Below are positions 62,841 through 64,000 of a stretch of 64,000 nt of DNA, one piece after another. Under the pieces are notes generated by a model. It saw nothing but the letters and a program-made list of their open reading frames with translations, made no database searches and was not told the DNA's origin. The DNA comes from Paenibacillus helianthi. GTDB taxonomy: Bacteria; Bacillota; Bacilli; Paenibacillales; Paenibacillaceae. Every line of letters starts with the position of its first letter. The first letter of the stretch is position 1. Both the position numbers and the translations under genes were made by a program. The DNA is taken from assembly GCF_001909055.1 (NCBI RefSeq), contig NZ_LVWI01000002.1, positions 538,851 to 602,850 of the forward strand, given 5' to 3'.

Positions 62841-63680
62841 TTGCTTTACCAATCCATGAATTATGTAATGCTGTACACAGTTGTCATTGTTGCTGTATTG
62901 ATGTGGCTTAGTGCCCTCCGCAATCCTCTGCTGGCTTTTGTTGAGATCGGAAGAGAACTTCTGCACTCTTATAAATTCCTACTGCTGGTTGCAGGTATGT
63001 TCGGTGTGCTGGCTCTGAATAAATACGAATTGCAGATTGAGAGGAAGCTACATCTCACTTCTGATTACACCTCTTTCGTCTTTGGGCTTGAAGGCCATTT
63101 TGTGAGGGATTTACAGCATCTGTTCTTTATGCCCTGGCTGACGCCGATTATTGTTTTCTTCTATATCTTCATGCTTCAATCCGTCCTGGCCGCTTCACTC
63201 GGCGTTTATCTGCTGGATAAGAACCGTGTGATGCTCTATGCGACTTGCTATACGATTATTCTGAATTATGCAATTGCCATTCCGTTTTATCTATACTTTC
63301 CGGTGAACGAGGTCTGGTCCTACGTTCCGGCGGGTGTCCGCTTTACCATGCTGGATGTTTTCCCGAAGTTTGAGCAGGAATACAGACCTCTCTCAGGACT
63401 GAACAACTGTTTTCCAAGCCTGCACACAGCGATTTCTGTATCAACAGCACTGCTCGCCTTCCGTTCCGGCAATCGCCGCTGGATGGCAATTACCACCGTG
63501 TCAGCGGTCATCATTGTGTTCGGCATATTCTACCTGGGCATTCATTGGCTGACCGACATGCTTGGCGGCACAATACTGGCCGTTGTATCGACTACTGTTG
63601 CTGTTCAGCTTGCCAAGTTGACCCTACGCAGCGGAGAAGGCAAACTGGCTGTCCGCAGCCGTGCAACTGAACTCCGCTAA
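62841..63680 (+). CDS. PAP2/inositolphosphotransferase-like membrane protein
   Basis: This protein of about 279 residues has six membrane segments and the phosphatase motifs of the PAP2_3 (Aur1/Ipt1-like) group: NNCFPSLHTAISVS (catalytic His) and LGIHWLTDMLGG (second His and Asp). The first K-x6-RP motif of classic PAP2 enzymes is not apparent. It probably acts on a phospholipid or polyprenyl phosphate. AAGGAGG at 62823-62829 points to TTG 62841; ATG 62856 is an alternative, while ATG 62805 lies before the ribosome site. Confidence 0.82.
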   Translation: MLYQSMNYVMLYTVVIVAVLMWLSALRNPLLAFVEIGRELLHSYKFLLLVAGMFGVLALNKYELQIERKLHLTSDYTSFVFGLEGHFVRDLQHLFFMPWLTPIIVFFYIFMLQSVLAASLGVYLLDKNRVMLYATCYTIILNYAIAIPFYLYFPVNEVWSYVPAGVRFTMLDVFPKFEQEYRPLSGLNNCFPSLHTAISVSTALLAFRSGNRRWMAITTVSAVIIVFGIFYLGIHWLTDMLGGTILAVVSTTVAVQLAKLTLRSGEGKLAVRSRATELR

Positions 63681-63706
63681 TTAACTTGGTCTCACATAAT
63701 AAAAAA

Positions 63707-63750
63707 GGGGCTGTCTCAAAAGCCATGAAATGGCTACTTGAGACAGCCCC
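63707..63750. repeat. Palindrome resembling an insertion-sequence end, also a terminator
   Basis: GGGGCTGTCTCAA at 63707-63719 pairs exactly with its complement at 63738-63750, with inner AGCCAT/ATGGCT pairing. Six A residues precede it, so it could terminate transcription coming from the right edge. The GGGGCTGTCTCAA end resembles terminal repeats seen in some Bacillota insertion sequences. Confidence 0.6.
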
Positions 63751-64000
63751 GCTGTTTTTGAGTTGGATGGACTTGCGCACTTGGTGCGGACGCTCCGCGA
63801 ACGGACCGTTGCTACAATCGCTGTGCTCTCCAGATTTTATTTATTTCCCGTAGCGGTAAAAATCCGGAGAGCAAGGCGACCGCTACCGCTTTTCCGCAAT
63901 CAGTCCGTCCTCTCCGCTGTTTAAGCGGGGGAACGTTCCTACAATTCTTTCAAAAATCACAAAAAGAAATCGCCCTTTGGTAAAATGGAAGTGTCGAGCA
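63751..64000. other. Repeat-rich right edge without a supported gene
   Basis: No coding frame of note is visible. The stretch holds the family B hairpin repeat and GC-rich inverted bits (GCGGACGCTCCGC at 63786-63798). The last bases may lead into another element beyond the window. Confidence 0.5.
63819..63878. repeat. Dispersed hairpin repeat, family B, copy 2
   Basis: Nested arms CGC/GCG, GCTCTCC (63825-63831)/GGAGAGC (63866-63872) and GATTTT (63833-63838)/AAAATC (63859-63864), with an inner CCG/CGG. The order and spacing mirror the element at 18171-18232, including the shared ATCGCTGT lead, while the main stem bases differ. Confidence 0.55.

Overview
This window looks like a chromosomal segment of a spore-forming Bacillota, most likely a Paenibacillus. 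The grounds are inferential: sporulation genes (gpr, spoVB and probably spoIIP at the left edge), competence genes (comEA, comEB, comEC, comER, comN), T-box leaders on leuS and hisS-aspS, strong AGGAGG ribosome sites, frequent TTG/GTG starts and a cellulosome-free GH9/GH48 cellulase pair. Most genes lie on the minus strand.

The backbone follows an order known from Bacillus: (spoIIP)-gpr-rpsT-holA-comEC-comEB-comEA-comER at 0-15.5 kb; yrrI-like permease, PRC-barrel protein and cysteine desulfurase at 18.8-22.1 kb; cymR, mnmA and rarA at 28-37.7 kb; tcdA-aspS-hisS-dtd-relA-apt-recJ-secF-secD-comN-spoVB and yrbG/yrzE-like genes at 42.5-62.7 kb. Into this backbone are set accessory blocks: (1) 3.2-10.2 kb between holA and comEC, with two ECF sigma/anti-sigma pairs and a KDG kinase, KDPG aldolase and LacI-type repressor; (2) 22.3-28.0 kb between the cysteine desulfurase gene and cymR, ending in an AT-rich graveyard of broken genes; (3) 30.2-36.0 kb, a two-gene secreted cellulase operon between mnmA and rarA; (4) helD, a purine permease and a small regulator between rarA and tcdA; (5) a uracil permease between relA and apt.

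The decayed island (about 24.0-28.0 kb) is the most unusual part. It holds a truncated SRAP gene beside an intact, only distantly similar SRAP gene, an IS1595-like transposase whose reading frame is cut by one TGA, a SAM-dependent methyltransferase cut by one TAA, and the C-terminal part of what looks like a CBASS-type CD-NTase (cyclic oligonucleotide synthase), also cut by a TGA. It reads as the remains of a mobile element and a phage-defence locus.

Regulation visible in the sequence includes a sigma-G-like promoter before gpr, sigma-A promoters before both T-box leaders (specifier CUC for leuS; probable GAC for hisS-aspS), and many bidirectional hairpin terminators. Two families of dispersed hairpin repeats occur (37.7/42.3 kb and 18.2/63.8 kb), each with compensatory base changes between the two copies. 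No tRNA, rRNA or CRISPR array was seen.
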